A stretch of 64,000 nucleotides of DNA, from the NCBI GenBank assembly GCA_014650015.1, contig BMUD01000002.1:124001-188000 (forward strand), read 5' to 3'. Position 1 is the first letter of the stretch, and each line of letters begins with the position of its first letter. A program made the translations under genes and the position numbers. Of this stretch, positions 16,380 to 25,197 are shown piece by piece. The DNA comes from Streptomyces griseoloalbus. Its GTDB lineage: Bacteria; Actinomycetota; Actinomycetes; Streptomycetales; Streptomycetaceae. The notes beneath the pieces were generated by a model. That model was not told where the DNA came from and ran no database searches. It was given only the letters and a program-made list of their open reading frames with translations.

Positions 16380-17228
16380 GTGACGAGCATCGTGATCCCG
16401 GCGCACAACGAGGCGCGTGTGATCGGCCGGCTCCTCGATTCCCTGCTGGCCGACTCCGCCGAGGACGAGACCGACATCGTGGTCGTGTGCAATGGCTGCA
16501 CCGACGACACCGCGCGGACCGCCGCCGAACGCGGCCCACGCATCAGGGTCGTCGAGATACCCGTCCCCTCCAAACACGCCGCCCTGCGAGCGGGCGACGA
16601 CCACGCCCTCGGCTTCCCCCGGCTCTACGTGGACGCCGACGTCGTGGTCACGGGCGCCGGCGTGCGGGCCCTGACCGAACCCCTGACCGACGACACCTCC
16701 GGCATCCTCGCCACCGCTCCCGAACGGCGGATCCCGCTGGCCGCCTGCGCCTGGCGGGTGCGGGCGTACTACCAGGTGTGGCAACGTCTGCCAGCCGTCC
16801 GTGAGGGGCTGTTCGGCCGGGGCGTCATCGCGGTCTCCCAGGCCGGACACGCCCGCGTCGCCGCACTGCCGCCGCTGATGGCGGACGACCTGGCCGCGTC
16901 CCTGGCGTTCACCCCGCAGGAGCGGCTCGTGATCGGCGCGGCCGAGGTCGTGATCCAACCGCCGCGCACCTGGCGGGACTTGATCAAGCGACGCGTCCGG
17001 GCCGCGGTGTCCACCGCCCAGGTCGAACAGCGGCAGGGTCCGCAAGGCGCCTCGGCGCGCACCAGCGTCGCCGATCTCCGGGCCGTGCTCCGCGAGGAAC
17101 CGAAGCTCCTCACCAGCATGGCCGTCTTCGTCGCGGCGGCGATCGTCGCCCGCCGCAGGGCCGGGAAGGCCATCCGGGCGCGGGACTTCGGCACCTGGCT
17201 CCGGGACGACAGCAGCCGGCAGAACTGA
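16380..17228 (+). CDS. Glycosyltransferase family 2
   Basis: A 282-residue GT2-like protein. SIVIPAHNEARVIG opens the fold, IVVVCNGCTDDTA gives the first acidic motif, and LYVDADVVV the metal-binding DxD. The usual C-terminal membrane helices are absent except for a weak hydrophobic stretch (SMAVFVAAAIVA, about 243-254). It starts at GTG. It is the first gene of a three-gene operon with an MFS transporter (11-base gap) and a TolB-like protein, and is divergent from the sugar transferase, which suggests a linked role in surface glycan or glycolipid assembly. Confidence 0.82.
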   Translation: MTSIVIPAHNEARVIGRLLDSLLADSAEDETDIVVVCNGCTDDTARTAAERGPRIRVVEIPVPSKHAALRAGDDHALGFPRLYVDADVVVTGAGVRALTEPLTDDTSGILATAPERRIPLAACAWRVRAYYQVWQRLPAVREGLFGRGVIAVSQAGHARVAALPPLMADDLAASLAFTPQERLVIGAAEVVIQPPRTWRDLIKRRVRAAVSTAQVEQRQGPQGASARTSVADLRAVLREEPKLLTSMAVFVAAAIVARRRAGKAIRARDFGTWLRDDSSRQN

Positions 17229-17239
17229 GCGCACCGCAC

Positions 17240-18568
17240 ATGTACCTCACCGACCGCTCCGCGGCGCCGGCGGCGGACACCGGGCCGGGTCGAAGACGCG
17301 GCCCGCGGCCCGGGGTCACGCCGGTCGTGCTCGCCCTCGGCACGGTCAGCCTGATCACCGACATCTCCTCGGAGATGGTCACCGCCGTCCTCCCGCTCTA
17401 CCTCGTCACCACGCTCGGCTTCAGCCCGCTGGCGTTCGGCACCCTCGACGGCGTCTACAACGGCGTCAGCGCACTGGTCCAGCTCACCGGCGGCCATCTC
17501 GCCGACCGGATGCGCGACCACAAGCTGCTCGCGGGACTCGGCTACGGCCTGTCCGCGCTGTGCAAGCCGCTGCTGCTGTTCGCCGGCGGCATCGGCACGC
17601 TCGGCGCGGTCCTGGCGCTGGACCGGACCGGCAAGGGCCTGCGCACCGCCCCACGCGACGCGATGATCTCCCTGTCCACGCCGACCGCGCACCAGGGCCG
17701 GGCCTTCGGTGTGCACCGGGCGATGGACACCACCGGCGCGATGCTCGGCCCGCTGGCCGCGTTCCTCGTCCTCGGCGCGGCCTCCGACGGCTACGACGCC
17801 GTGTTCGGCGTGAGCGCGTGCGTCGCAGCGCTCGGCGTGATCGTGCTGGTGCTGTTCGTGCCCGGCCGGCGACGGGACCCGTCCACGGACACGACGGGCG
17901 GGCCGAGCGGGGCGGGCGCGAGCGAGGCCAGGCCTCCCGTCCGCGTACGCGAGGCGCTGGTGCTGCTGCGCCTGCCGCGGCTGCGGGCCCTCACCTGCTG
18001 TGCCGCGCTGCTCGGTCTGACCACCGTCAGCGACGCGTTCGTCTATCTGCTCCTGCAACGCCGGGCGGGCGTCGGCGAGGAGTGGTTCGCCCTGCTGCCG
18101 CTGGGCACCGCCGCGATGTTCCTGCTGCTGGCCGTGCCCGCGGGCGCGCTGGCCGACCGGATCGGCCGGAACATCGTGTTCCTCGCCGGGCACCTGGGTC
18201 TGCTCACCGCCTACGCCCTTGTGCTGTGGGCCCCGGCCACCCCGCTGCTCGTCCCGCTCGTTCTCGCCCTGCACGGCACGTTCTACGCGGCCACCGACGG
18301 GGTGCTCCCGGCCGCGCTGGCCGGCATCGTGCCCGAGCACGTGCGCGCCAGCGGCCTCGCCCTCGTCGGCACCAGCCAGGCTCTGGCCCGGTTCTGCTGC
18401 TCGCTGGGCTTCGGTGCCGCCTGGACGATGTGGGGGGACGGTCCTGCGCTGGCCGGTGCGGCGATCGGCCTGCTGTGCTGTGCGACCGTCGCCGGCCTGG
18501 TGCTGCGGCCCGCCCGCAGGATCCGACGGCCACGATCGCGTCCCGACGAGCGGCAAGGACCCCTATGA
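17240..18568 (+). CDS. MFS transporter
   Basis: A 442-residue polytopic protein with about 12 hydrophobic segments and a central cytoplasmic loop (about 210-235). The loop 2-3 motif appears as GGHLADRMRDHKLL. DRTGKGLRTAPRDAMIS and GRAFGVHRAMDTTGAMLGPL mark a subgroup of MFS permeases of unassigned substrate. It could export a glycan precursor or small molecule made by the neighbouring enzymes; the substrate is unknown. Its stop overlaps the next start by four bases (ATGA 18565-18568). Confidence 0.85.
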   Translation: MYLTDRSAAPAADTGPGRRRGPRPGVTPVVLALGTVSLITDISSEMVTAVLPLYLVTTLGFSPLAFGTLDGVYNGVSALVQLTGGHLADRMRDHKLLAGLGYGLSALCKPLLLFAGGIGTLGAVLALDRTGKGLRTAPRDAMISLSTPTAHQGRAFGVHRAMDTTGAMLGPLAAFLVLGAASDGYDAVFGVSACVAALGVIVLVLFVPGRRRDPSTDTTGGPSGAGASEARPPVRVREALVLLRLPRLRALTCCAALLGLTTVSDAFVYLLLQRRAGVGEEWFALLPLGTAAMFLLLAVPAGALADRIGRNIVFLAGHLGLLTAYALVLWAPATPLLVPLVLALHGTFYAATDGVLPAALAGIVPEHVRASGLALVGTSQALARFCCSLGFGAAWTMWGDGPALAGAAIGLLCCATVAGLVLRPARRIRRPRSRPDERQGPL

Positions 18569-19587
18569 CATCGCTACGCCGCCGCCTGCTCGTACTCGTC
18601 GCGGCGGTCCTGGCGCTCGCGGGCGTGGCGACCGGCATGGTGCTGCACGCCGCCGACCGCGCGGAGCGCGCGGACCGGCCCCGGCCGGGCGACCCCGCCG
18701 TGGTGGCGGGCAAGGTGACACTCCGGCACGCGGACCGACTGGTGTTCGTCAACGGGGCCGCCGGCCCGTATCGCAAGGCGGTCGCCTCGGTGCCGTCCGC
18801 GGCCCCCGGAGACGGCCGGGTCGCCTCGGACCTCGAGTGCGTGCGCTTCCACGCGGCGGCCGGCACCGGCGTCTGCCTCCAGTCCGACCCCGGTGTGCTC
18901 AAGCAGAGCAACCGCGCCCTGCTGCTCGACTCCGACCTCCGCACCCAGCGCACCTTCGCGCTCGCGGGGACGCCCAGCCGGGCCCGGGTCTCGCCCAGCG
19001 GCCGCTTCGCCGCCTGGACCGTCTTCGTCTCCGGCGAGTCCTACGCGTCCGCCTTCTTCTCCACCCGGACCTCGATCCTGGACACCCGCACCATGCGGCT
19101 GATTCCCAGCCTGGAGACGTTCTCCATCGTGCTGGACGGCAAGCCCTACCGCGCCGCGGACGTCAACTTCTGGGGCGTCACCTTCGCGACCGACGACGAC
19201 ACCTTCTACGCCACCCTGAACACCGCCGACACGACCTATCTGGTGCGCGGGTCGGTCTCCGGGCGCTCGGTCACCACCCTGACCGAGAACGTGGAGTGCC
19301 CCTCGCTCTCCCCCGACGGAACCCGGGTCGTCTACAAGAAGCGGGTGCTGTCCCGGACCAACCTGTGGCGCGAGCACGTCCTCGATCTGCGCAGCCTGCG
19401 CGAGACGCCCCTCGCCGAGCGTCGCAGCGTCGACGACCAGGCCACCTGGCTGGACGACGACACCGTCGTCTACGCCCTGCCCACCAACGGCGAGGTCGGC
19501 AGCAGCGACCTGTGGAGCGTGCCCGCGGACGGTACGGGGAGCCCACGGCGGCTGATCACCGGAGCCTCGTCCCCCGCACCGCTGTAG
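18565..19587 (+). CDS. TolB-like beta-propeller protein, membrane-anchored or secreted
   Basis: A 340-residue protein with a basic N-terminus and one hydrophobic segment (about 8-28, LLVLVAAVLALAGVATGMVL), so it is exported or anchored. The rest has propeller-like repeats: VSPSGRFAAWTVF, PSLSPDGTRVVYKK, and ATWLDDDTVVYALP resemble the WD40-like/TolB (PD40) blades. It is translationally coupled to the MFS transporter. It may be an extracytoplasmic partner of that transporter or of the glycosyltransferase; this is inference. No enzymatic residues are recognisable. Confidence 0.7.
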   Translation: MTSLRRRLLVLVAAVLALAGVATGMVLHAADRAERADRPRPGDPAVVAGKVTLRHADRLVFVNGAAGPYRKAVASVPSAAPGDGRVASDLECVRFHAAAGTGVCLQSDPGVLKQSNRALLLDSDLRTQRTFALAGTPSRARVSPSGRFAAWTVFVSGESYASAFFSTRTSILDTRTMRLIPSLETFSIVLDGKPYRAADVNFWGVTFATDDDTFYATLNTADTTYLVRGSVSGRSVTTLTENVECPSLSPDGTRVVYKKRVLSRTNLWREHVLDLRSLRETPLAERRSVDDQATWLDDDTVVYALPTNGEVGSSDLWSVPADGTGSPRRLITGASSPAPL

Positions 19588-19596
19588 AGCGCGGCA

Positions 19597-19626
19597 CCGG
19601 CCCGGGACCGGAATGCCCCGGGCCGG
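19597..19626 (+). terminator. Strong GC hairpin terminator
   Basis: CCGGCCCGGG (19597-19606) pairs perfectly with CCCGGGCCGG (19617-19626) around a ten-base loop, ten bases after the stop of the TolB-like gene. There is no T-tract, as is usual in Streptomyces. Confidence 0.75.
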
Positions 19627-19679
19627 GACGCATGGCTCCACGCCCTGAACCAGGGTGTCAGCGACCCCGTCGAGTCCGG

Positions 19680-19967
19680 GTCGACGAAACGGCTCAGGTC
19701 ATCCCGCAGCGGATCGGCCACCCCGCCGTGCCAGCGGGGCTCGCCGACGACACTGCGGACATCCTCGGTTCGAGCCCGGCCGCGCTCCGCGTCAGTCCGG
19801 ACGTCCAGCGGGTCCTCGGCCGCGCCCCGCGCCCCTTCGCCGACTGGGCCGCCCGCAAGGTCGCCGCGTTCCGCCGAGACTGGTCAGCGCCGCCGGCCAC
19901 TGCTTTCGTGTTCGGCGATCCACTGCTGACGGTCGAGGAATCCGACCCGACGCCGACGCCGACATGA
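19680..19967 (+). pseudogene. C-terminal remnant of an NmrA/NAD(P)H-binding protein
   Basis: An open stretch of 95 codons without a credible start. Its end, with SPDVQRVLGRAPRPFADWAA followed by RKVAAFR, resembles the C-terminus of NAD(P)H-binding NmrA-type reductases, where FADWA is common. The N-terminal NAD-binding part is missing. The piece follows the terminator and has no promoter or ribosome site of its own, so it looks like a decayed gene fragment. Confidence 0.5.
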
Positions 19968-20182
19968 CCCCCTGTCGGGCCGGGAACGACGCTGCAGCCG
20001 CGATGAAGAATGTCGCGGGGCCCTCTCGAATCCCACCCGCGAGCAGCCCGGATACAACCCTCGCGGCCTGTCGCGAGTCAATGATGCCGCGATGAGGTGA
20101 GGGCCTTGGCGCAACCGGACCACGGGAATGGCATACGATGCGCACGACCCTCATAAAGATCACGTAAGAGGATGTACACGTC

Positions 20183-21070
20183 ATGGCATTCCATGCCTCG
20201 CATCGTTCCCTTCGCGGCATATCCGCCGTTGCCGCCCTGCTCGCGATCGGCGCGGTGGGATGCTCGGACGTCTCCGACGCCGTCGACAGCGCCAAGGACG
20301 GCGCGAAGAAGGTGGCTCGCCAGCAATCCGTGTTCTCGCTGGACATCGGCGACTGCTACAACCCGAACGGCAAGGCCGAGGGGACCGCGTACGCCGTCGA
20401 GGTCGTGCCCTGCGACGAGGCGCACGAGGGCCAGGTCGTGGGCGAGTTCGCGATCGGCGAGGGCAACGAGTACCCCGGCGACGACGGGGTCTCGACGATC
20501 GCGGACAACCGCTGCCCGGTCGAGGCGCAGAAGTACGCCCCGGACACCTGGGCGCTCCCCAAGGGCGTCGCCCTCTTCTACTACACCCCGACCAAGGAGA
20601 GCTGGGCGACGGGTGACCGCGCGGTGAGCTGCACCTACACCGTGGAGAAGGGCACGTTCAGCGGCTCGCTGGACACCGCGAAGTCCCTCGAGCCCGAGCA
20701 GACCACGTACCTCAAGGGTTCGAACGCGGTCTACGAGGCACTGTGGGCGAACCAGCCCGAGAAGGACACCGTCGAGGACGACCTGGCCGGCTACAAGGCG
20801 CAGGCCAAGGCCGTCGCGGCCGCCCTCGACGCACACGTCGAGGCTCTGGACGGCATCGAGGGCACCGAGGTCGGCAAGCTCCGCGCGACGCTGACGAAGG
20901 CGGCCGGGAACTGGAAGAAGGCCGCGAACGCCGCCGACGCCGACGCGTTCTACATCGCCTACGACCCGGCGTTCACCGACATCGACCCGAACAAGTCGGT
21001 CGCCGCCCGCAAGGAACTGGGCCTGGCCACCACCGTCCCGGCCGACGAGGCCGAGGTGTGGGCGGGCTGA
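20183..21070 (+). CDS. Septum-formation-domain exported protein (possible lipoprotein)
   Basis: A 295-residue protein. An N-terminal hydrophobic stretch ends AIGAVGC at about residue 27, a weak lipobox (A at -3 is not ideal), followed by a short helical lead. Residues about 48-155 match the septum-formation (Septum_form) pattern: FSLDIGDCYN, VEVVPCDEAHEGQVVGEF, and two later cysteines (NRCPVEAQ, VSCTY) that may pair. The C-terminal part is an Ala/Lys-rich helical domain. The family name comes from a domain of unclear function, so a role in septation is not shown. It stands alone, convergent with the GH43 gene. Confidence 0.6.
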   Translation: MAFHASHRSLRGISAVAALLAIGAVGCSDVSDAVDSAKDGAKKVARQQSVFSLDIGDCYNPNGKAEGTAYAVEVVPCDEAHEGQVVGEFAIGEGNEYPGDDGVSTIADNRCPVEAQKYAPDTWALPKGVALFYYTPTKESWATGDRAVSCTYTVEKGTFSGSLDTAKSLEPEQTTYLKGSNAVYEALWANQPEKDTVEDDLAGYKAQAKAVAAALDAHVEALDGIEGTEVGKLRATLTKAAGNWKKAANAADADAFYIAYDPAFTDIDPNKSVAARKELGLATTVPADEAEVWAG

Positions 21071-21086
21071 CGTCCCGTCGGATTCA

Positions 21087-21117
21087 CGGGGCCGTGTCCG
21101 TCAAGGACCCGGCCCCG
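21087..21117. terminator. Bidirectional hairpin between convergent genes
   Basis: CGGGGCCG (21087-21094) pairs with CGGCCCCG (21110-21117), and inside the loop GTCC pairs with GGAC around GTCAA. It lies just after the septum-formation gene and overlaps the last codons of the GH43 gene, so it could stop transcription from both sides. Confidence 0.65.
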
Positions 21118-22645
21118 CTTCCCAGGGCGCCGGGGCGTACTCGAACCAGTCGAAGGCGACCGCGCCCTCGGTGGCGTACATACCGATCACACGGCCGGTG
21201 AAGCCGCAGGCGACCTCGGTGGAGAGGTAGCGCCCGTCCAGTTCGACGAGCGTCTGGGCGTCGGGGGCGTCGGGATCGCCGAGATGGAAGGCGACGGTGT
21301 CAGGGCCCGTGGTCCCGCCATCGGTGAGTTCGGGCGACGCGGGCACAAGGTCGGACGTGCGGATCGCCACGGTGAGGGTCAGCGGCCCGGACGGGACCGG
21401 TTGGCTGACCACGGTCTGGCGCAGCGGACCGATCCGGGCAACGACGCCTACCTCTCCGTTCCCGACCTCCAGTTCGTAGTGGTGGGCCTCGTCCAGACGC
21501 ACGCACAGGCCGCCGCGTCCCGTGCCCGGGTCGATCGCAGCGGTGACGCGGCAGTCGTGGTGCTGCTGGCGGCGGCCGACGAAGGTGTACCCGGGGCGGT
21601 CGAGGGTGGGGCCGGTGGCGCTGAGGGTCAGCCAGCCAGGGCGCTCGGTGAGCGACCAGGAGTCCTTCGGGCGGGCGAACGGCGAGACCCAGTACGGCGC
21701 GAGAGCGGGCTCCTCGAAGTCGTCGCGGCCGGGCAGGGCCGGAACGGGGTGCCAGGCACCGCCCGGGGCCGCGTGGCTCTCGGGAACGGGCGCGACGACG
21801 GGCCAGCCGTCCTCGTCCCACTCCACGGGGGCCAGGAACGTCTCGCGGCCGAGCACATGCACGTCGGGCGTGAAGCCGCGGGGGCGGACGCCGAGCAGCA
21901 CCATCCACCAACTGCCGTCGGGAGCCTGCACCAGGTCGGCGTGGCCGGTGTTCTGGATGGAGCGGGCGGTACCGCCGTGGGACAGCAGCGGGTTGGCAGG
22001 TGCGCCCTCCCAGGGGCCGCGCGGTGAGCGGCCGCGGGCGACGGACACGCTGTGGCCGCGTTCCGTGCCGCCTTCCGCTATCAGCAGGTACCACCAGTCG
22101 CCGATGCGGTAGAGGTGCGGCGCCTCGGGGTACTTGAGGCCGCTGCCCGACCACGTGACGAAGGGCCCCTCCAGCACCTCACCCTTGGCCGGGTCGATCC
22201 TGGCCATGTTGATGCCGCCTTCGGGCCCGGAGAAGGCGCACCAGCAGGTGCCGTCCTCCTCCCACGCCAGATCGGGGTCGATCCCGGACAGGTCGATCCA
22301 CACCGGGTCGCTCCACGGCCCCTCGGGCCGCTCGGCCGAGACGACGAAGTTGCCGCCGCCGTCGATATTGGTGTTGATGACCCAGTAACGGCCGTCGTGG
22401 TGGCGGATCGTGGGGGCGTAGAGACCGCCGGACGCCTTGGCGCCGGGGAGAGGCAGTGGCAGTTGCTCGGGCCGGTCGAGCACGTTGCCGATGTGCTCCC
22501 AGTGCACGAGGTCCTTGCTGTGGAAGAGCGGCAGCCCGGGGAAGTACTCGAAGCTGGAACACACCAGGTAGTAGTCGTCACCGACCCGGCACACGCTCGG
22601 ATCGGGGTGGAACCCGCTGATCACGGGGTTGTCGTACGTATGCAC
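21101..22645 (-). CDS. Glycoside hydrolase family 43 (beta-xylosidase/arabinofuranosidase-like)
   Basis: A 514-residue cytoplasmic enzyme (no signal peptide). The GH43 five-bladed propeller starts NPVISGFHPDPSVCRVGDDYYLV, with the general-base aspartate in HPDPS. GGLYAPTIRH, DPDLAWEEDG with the pKa-modulating aspartate, and KYPEAPHLY with the general-acid glutamate follow. From about residue 310 (RDDFEEPALAPYW) a beta-sandwich domain of the kind attached to xylosidases ends the protein. It would release xylose or arabinose from oligosaccharides taken up by the cell. Start is GTG 22645 (MHTYDNP). An inverted repeat sits immediately upstream. Confidence 0.9.
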   Translation of the reverse strand: MHTYDNPVISGFHPDPSVCRVGDDYYLVCSSFEYFPGLPLFHSKDLVHWEHIGNVLDRPEQLPLPLPGAKASGGLYAPTIRHHDGRYWVINTNIDGGGNFVVSAERPEGPWSDPVWIDLSGIDPDLAWEEDGTCWCAFSGPEGGINMARIDPAKGEVLEGPFVTWSGSGLKYPEAPHLYRIGDWWYLLIAEGGTERGHSVSVARGRSPRGPWEGAPANPLLSHGGTARSIQNTGHADLVQAPDGSWWMVLLGVRPRGFTPDVHVLGRETFLAPVEWDEDGWPVVAPVPESHAAPGGAWHPVPALPGRDDFEEPALAPYWVSPFARPKDSWSLTERPGWLTLSATGPTLDRPGYTFVGRRQQHHDCRVTAAIDPGTGRGGLCVRLDEAHHYELEVGNGEVGVVARIGPLRQTVVSQPVPSGPLTLTVAIRTSDLVPASPELTDGGTTGPDTVAFHLGDPDAPDAQTLVELDGRYLSTEVACGFTGRVIGMYATEGAVAFDWFEYAPAPWEAGPGP

Positions 22646-22646
22646 A

Positions 22647-22658
22647 GGAACGTGTTCC
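22647..22658 (-). promoter_or_regulatory. Inverted repeat GGAACGTGTTCC at the GH43 start
   Basis: GGAAC-GT-GTTCC lies one base from the GH43 start codon and overlaps where its ribosome site must be. A half site (ACGTTCC) recurs about 35 bases further upstream. It could be an operator for a sugar-responsive repressor; none is encoded next to it. Confidence 0.4.
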
Positions 22659-22743
22659 CTTCGAGCCGCCCGATGCCGTGAGCGAGTCTAGGCACGTTCC
22701 CACCGTGTGCCGGCAGGTGCCCGTCCCCACCGCACACGCGGAA

Positions 22744-22845
22744 GTGGCGCACACGGCCTCCGCAGCAACCGCTCCCCCACCTCCCGGCAACCTCAAGCGC
22801 ATCGTCGCCGCGTCCCTCATCGGCACCACCATCGAGTGGTACGAC
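22744..22845 (+). pseudogene. 5' fragment of an MHS-family transporter gene
   Basis: Codons from GTG 22744 read VAHTASAATAPPPPG and then the transporter N-terminus NLKRIVAASLIGTTIEWYD. Bases 22789-22845 are identical over 57 bases to 38463-38519 in the intact MHS transporter, and the match stops abruptly in the codon after the tyrosine-aspartate. The upstream sequence is different from that of the intact gene. This is a truncated copy, cut by an insertion or deletion at 22845. Confidence 0.85.
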
Positions 22846-23362
22846 AACTCATTCGATCAGCGCTGCGACCTGCGCATTTTCCGAGTCTGGCCCTTCGAAG
22901 CCAGCACCAAACCAGCACCGGGAGATCACGTTGGGCGCAGAACTGTGAGGAACCTGCCCGTACGAGCACCTGACCGCGCCAACGACCAACGCGAACGATC
23001 ACTGCCAGTAATGAATGACATCTACCGCCGGCCCGCCCTCCGATTGGCGCGGCTGTACACCGAGGCGGTCCGCAAGGCACCCTCCGCGGGGCCAGGCCAT
23101 CGGCCTGGCCCAACAAGCGCAGCTGCCTCGGCGTCGGCATCGACGACGCGGCCACCGGCCTCACCGCTCAACTCGATTACTCCCCACGCAGGGGCAATCG
23201 GTGGAGTGCGTGCGTCGGGCCGTGAACTTGATGCCCCGCCAGATGGACGATCTCGTTTCGAGAGCCGACGACCGCCTGCGTCCCCCACCCGCGGTGTTCA
23301 TGAGGAGCCCGGTGGATCACGGAGAGCTGGGTAACCCGACCTCGATGAGGACGGCGACCATC
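22846..23362. other. Unassigned 517-base stretch between gene fragments
   Basis: No credible gene was found. Open frames here lack family motifs. Near 22899 the sequence has CAGCACCAAACCAGCAC, which also occurs at 38184 just before the MHS promoter repeat. The stretch contains the hairpin at 23089-23111. It is likely debris from past insertions. Confidence 0.5.
23089..23111. terminator. Perfect 10-bp stem hairpin with 3-base loop
   Basis: GGGCCAGGCC (23089-23098) and GGCCTGGCCC (23102-23111) pair completely around ATC. It could be a terminator left from a lost gene, or an element end structure; there is no neighbouring intact gene to assign it to. Confidence 0.45.
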
Positions 23363-24061
23363 TCAGGGGCGGGGAATGTTTCGCAGGTTGGCGCGGGCCA
23401 GGTCGAGCATCTTGCCGACGCCCCCGTCGAGCACGGTCCGCCCTGCGGCGAAGGCGAATCCCTTGACCTGGGCGGCCGAGATGTGCGGCGGGATCGACAG
23501 CGCGTTGGCGTCGGTCACCAGGTCTACCAGGAACGGCCCGTCGTGAGCGAGCGCCCGCTTGAGTCCCTCGACGACATCCCCGGGGTGCTCGATGCGGATC
23601 GCCTCGATGCCCGCGCTGCGGGCGATCGCCGCGTAGTCCACCGGCTCGTGGTCGGTCTCGTGCTCGGGCAGCCCCTCGACCAGCATCTCCAACTTCACCA
23701 TACCCAGGGAGGAGTTGTTGATGACGATCGTCTTCACCGGCAGATCGTGCAGCTTCACTGTGAGCAACTCGCCCATGAGCATGCCCAGTCCGCCGTCACC
23801 CGACATCGAGATCACCTGGCGGCCGGCGTATGCGAACTGCGCGCCGATGGCGCGCGGCAGCGCGTTGGCCATCGTGCCGTGCAGGAACGAACCGATCACC
23901 CGGCGCCGTCCATTGGGGGTCAGATAACGCGCCGCCCAGACGTTGGACACGCCGGTGTCCACGGTGAACACTGCGTCGCCGGCCGCGAGTTCGTCCAGGA
24001 CGGAGGCCGCGTACTCAGGGTGGATCGTCGCACGACCCAGGGTCACGTACGAGGGGTCGAC
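23363..24061 (-). pseudogene. C-terminal third of a thiamine-diphosphate enzyme (pyruvate-oxidase/acetolactate-synthase-like)
   Basis: About 230 codons keep the TPP-binding domain: FTVDTGVSNVWAARY, GTMANALPRAIGAQFA, and the GDG...NN motif as SMSGDGGLGMLMGEL then VINNSSLGMVKLEML. The order and the C-terminal PHISAAQVKGFA fit pyruvate dehydrogenase (quinone)/pyruvate oxidase of about 580 residues. The N-terminal two thirds are missing; homology ends near 24061 at DPSYVTLGR, where a different sequence begins. It has no promoter of its own. A gene fragment stranded in the island. Confidence 0.8.
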
Positions 24062-24136
24062 GGACCTTCTTGGCCAGGAATACGACAGCCACGGAACAAG
24101 GTTCCCCTCTCTGTCCCGGAGCCTCTCCTGCCCTCA

Positions 24137-24331
24137 CGCATCAAGCCCTTGACCACCGTCGTCATCGCCAGCCGCCTGCGCAAAGACTGGCTGGACCACC
24201 TGACCGCCGTGCACGCCAGCCTCGCCCGGCAGTCCGTACCGTGGGAGGCCGTGGCCGCACTCGACGGCGCCTCTCCCGACCGCCTGCCCACGCCGCTCGC
24301 GCAGGACCCCCGCATCCGCACTACTGGCACC
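24137..24331 (+). pseudogene. N-terminal fragment of a family 2 glycosyltransferase-like gene
   Basis: About 65 codons read LTTVVIASRLRKDWLDHLTA and then WEAVAALDGASPDRLP with AQDPRIRTT, which resembles the first strand, helix and acidic motif of GT2 proteins. The frame then leaves recognisable sequence near 24331. No full enzyme follows. It begins about 75 bases from where the pyruvate-oxidase remnant ends. Confidence 0.45.
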
Positions 24332-24469
24332 TGCGGCCGGCTGTGCTTCGTAGGCTCCAAGAGCGTGCGCGAGCCTCTGCCTTCAGGCGACCGTGTCTGC
24401 AAGAACGGCCCTGGTACGACACGTGTTCCTCGATACGTGGTGTGAGGTCACGGACGGGGGCGCTTGGGT

Positions 24470-25108
24470 TTACGGCTTCTGGCGGCCGGTGCCGTACCGG
24501 GCGAGCATCGTCTCCACGGCCTCGTCGATGACGTAGTCCGTCTCCCGCGCGGTAGGGGCCCAGTCGGTGAGCAGCATTCGGGGCCACAGGACGAAGTTGG
24601 CGATCATGCCGAGGAACTGGTTTGCGGCACTCTCCGCATCGGGCACGCGGGCGGTGCCGGCCTCGCGCTCGGCCTGAAGGTAGAGCCGCACGGAGTCGAA
24701 GTAGGGCAGCTTGCCCAGCTGGAACTGCATCCTGCCCAGCTCGGGCAGGCGCGGCAGCTCGGCGATCACGATCCTGAACAGGGCCGTCATGCCGGGCCGG
24801 CCCATCAGCTCGGCGTACTGGCGGCCGATGGCCGCCAGGCCCGCACGCAGGTCGCCTGCCGGGGGCCGGACCGGCGCCTGGCCAGACCCCTGCTGCCAGG
24901 ACTCGGTAACGATGGCCTCGAAGAGGGCCGCCTTGGTCGGGAACTGCTTGAACAGCGTCGACTTCGACACCCCGGCTGCCTCGGCGATCCGGGCCAGTGA
25001 CGTCCCGCCGTATCCGCTCTCCAGGAACAGTGCGGTGGCGGACGAGGTGATCGCCTCCCGCTTCTGCTGGGCCAGCCGTCGGTGGTGGTCGGAGAGTCCT
25101 TCTGTCAT
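24470..25108 (-). CDS. TetR-family transcriptional regulator
   Basis: A 212-residue regulator. The N-terminal HTH is intact (ATALFLESGYGGTSLARIAE then AAGVSKSTLFKQFPTKAALF), followed by an all-helical ligand domain. It is divergent from an SDR oxidoreductase, with a 151-base gap holding two matching 20-base palindromes. There is no ribosome site before its ATG, and a CATACT -10-like box (25115-25120) lies six bases away, so its mRNA may be leaderless. It probably represses itself and the SDR gene, released by a small molecule that the SDR may act on. Confidence 0.9.
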   Translation of the reverse strand: MTEGLSDHHRRLAQQKREAITSSATALFLESGYGGTSLARIAEAAGVSKSTLFKQFPTKAALFEAIVTESWQQGSGQAPVRPPAGDLRAGLAAIGRQYAELMGRPGMTALFRIVIAELPRLPELGRMQFQLGKLPYFDSVRLYLQAEREAGTARVPDAESAANQFLGMIANFVLWPRMLLTDWAPTARETDYVIDEAVETMLARYGTGRQKP

Positions 25109-25132
25109 GGGGACAGTATGCCTCTATGGCGA

Positions 25133-25152
25133 GGCGAGTCACTTGACTCGCC
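25133..25152. promoter_or_regulatory. Operator palindrome 1 (TetR site)
   Basis: GGCGAGTC and GACTCGCC are perfect inverted repeats separated by four bases (ACTT). It overlaps the -35-like TTGACT (25143-25148) of the SDR promoter and lies upstream of the TetR -10 box, so a bound regulator would cover both promoters. Confidence 0.75.
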
Positions 25153-25171
25153 CCTGGGGTGGCCCTACGGT
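25143..25171 (+). promoter_or_regulatory. Promoter of the SDR gene (TTGACT-17-TACGGT)
   Basis: TTGACT at 25143-25148 and TACGGT at 25166-25171 are separated by 17 bases, a good match to a housekeeping-sigma promoter in Streptomyces. The pair lies between and overlapping the two TetR palindromes. Confidence 0.55.
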
Positions 25172-25177
25172 GAAGGA

Positions 25178-25197
25178 GGCGAGTCGGTCGACTCGCC
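25178..25197. promoter_or_regulatory. Operator palindrome 2 (TetR site)
   Basis: The same arms GGCGAGTC and GACTCGCC flank GGTC. Its centre is 45 bases from that of palindrome 1, and it lies just downstream of the SDR -10 box, where binding would block transcription start. Confidence 0.75.
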
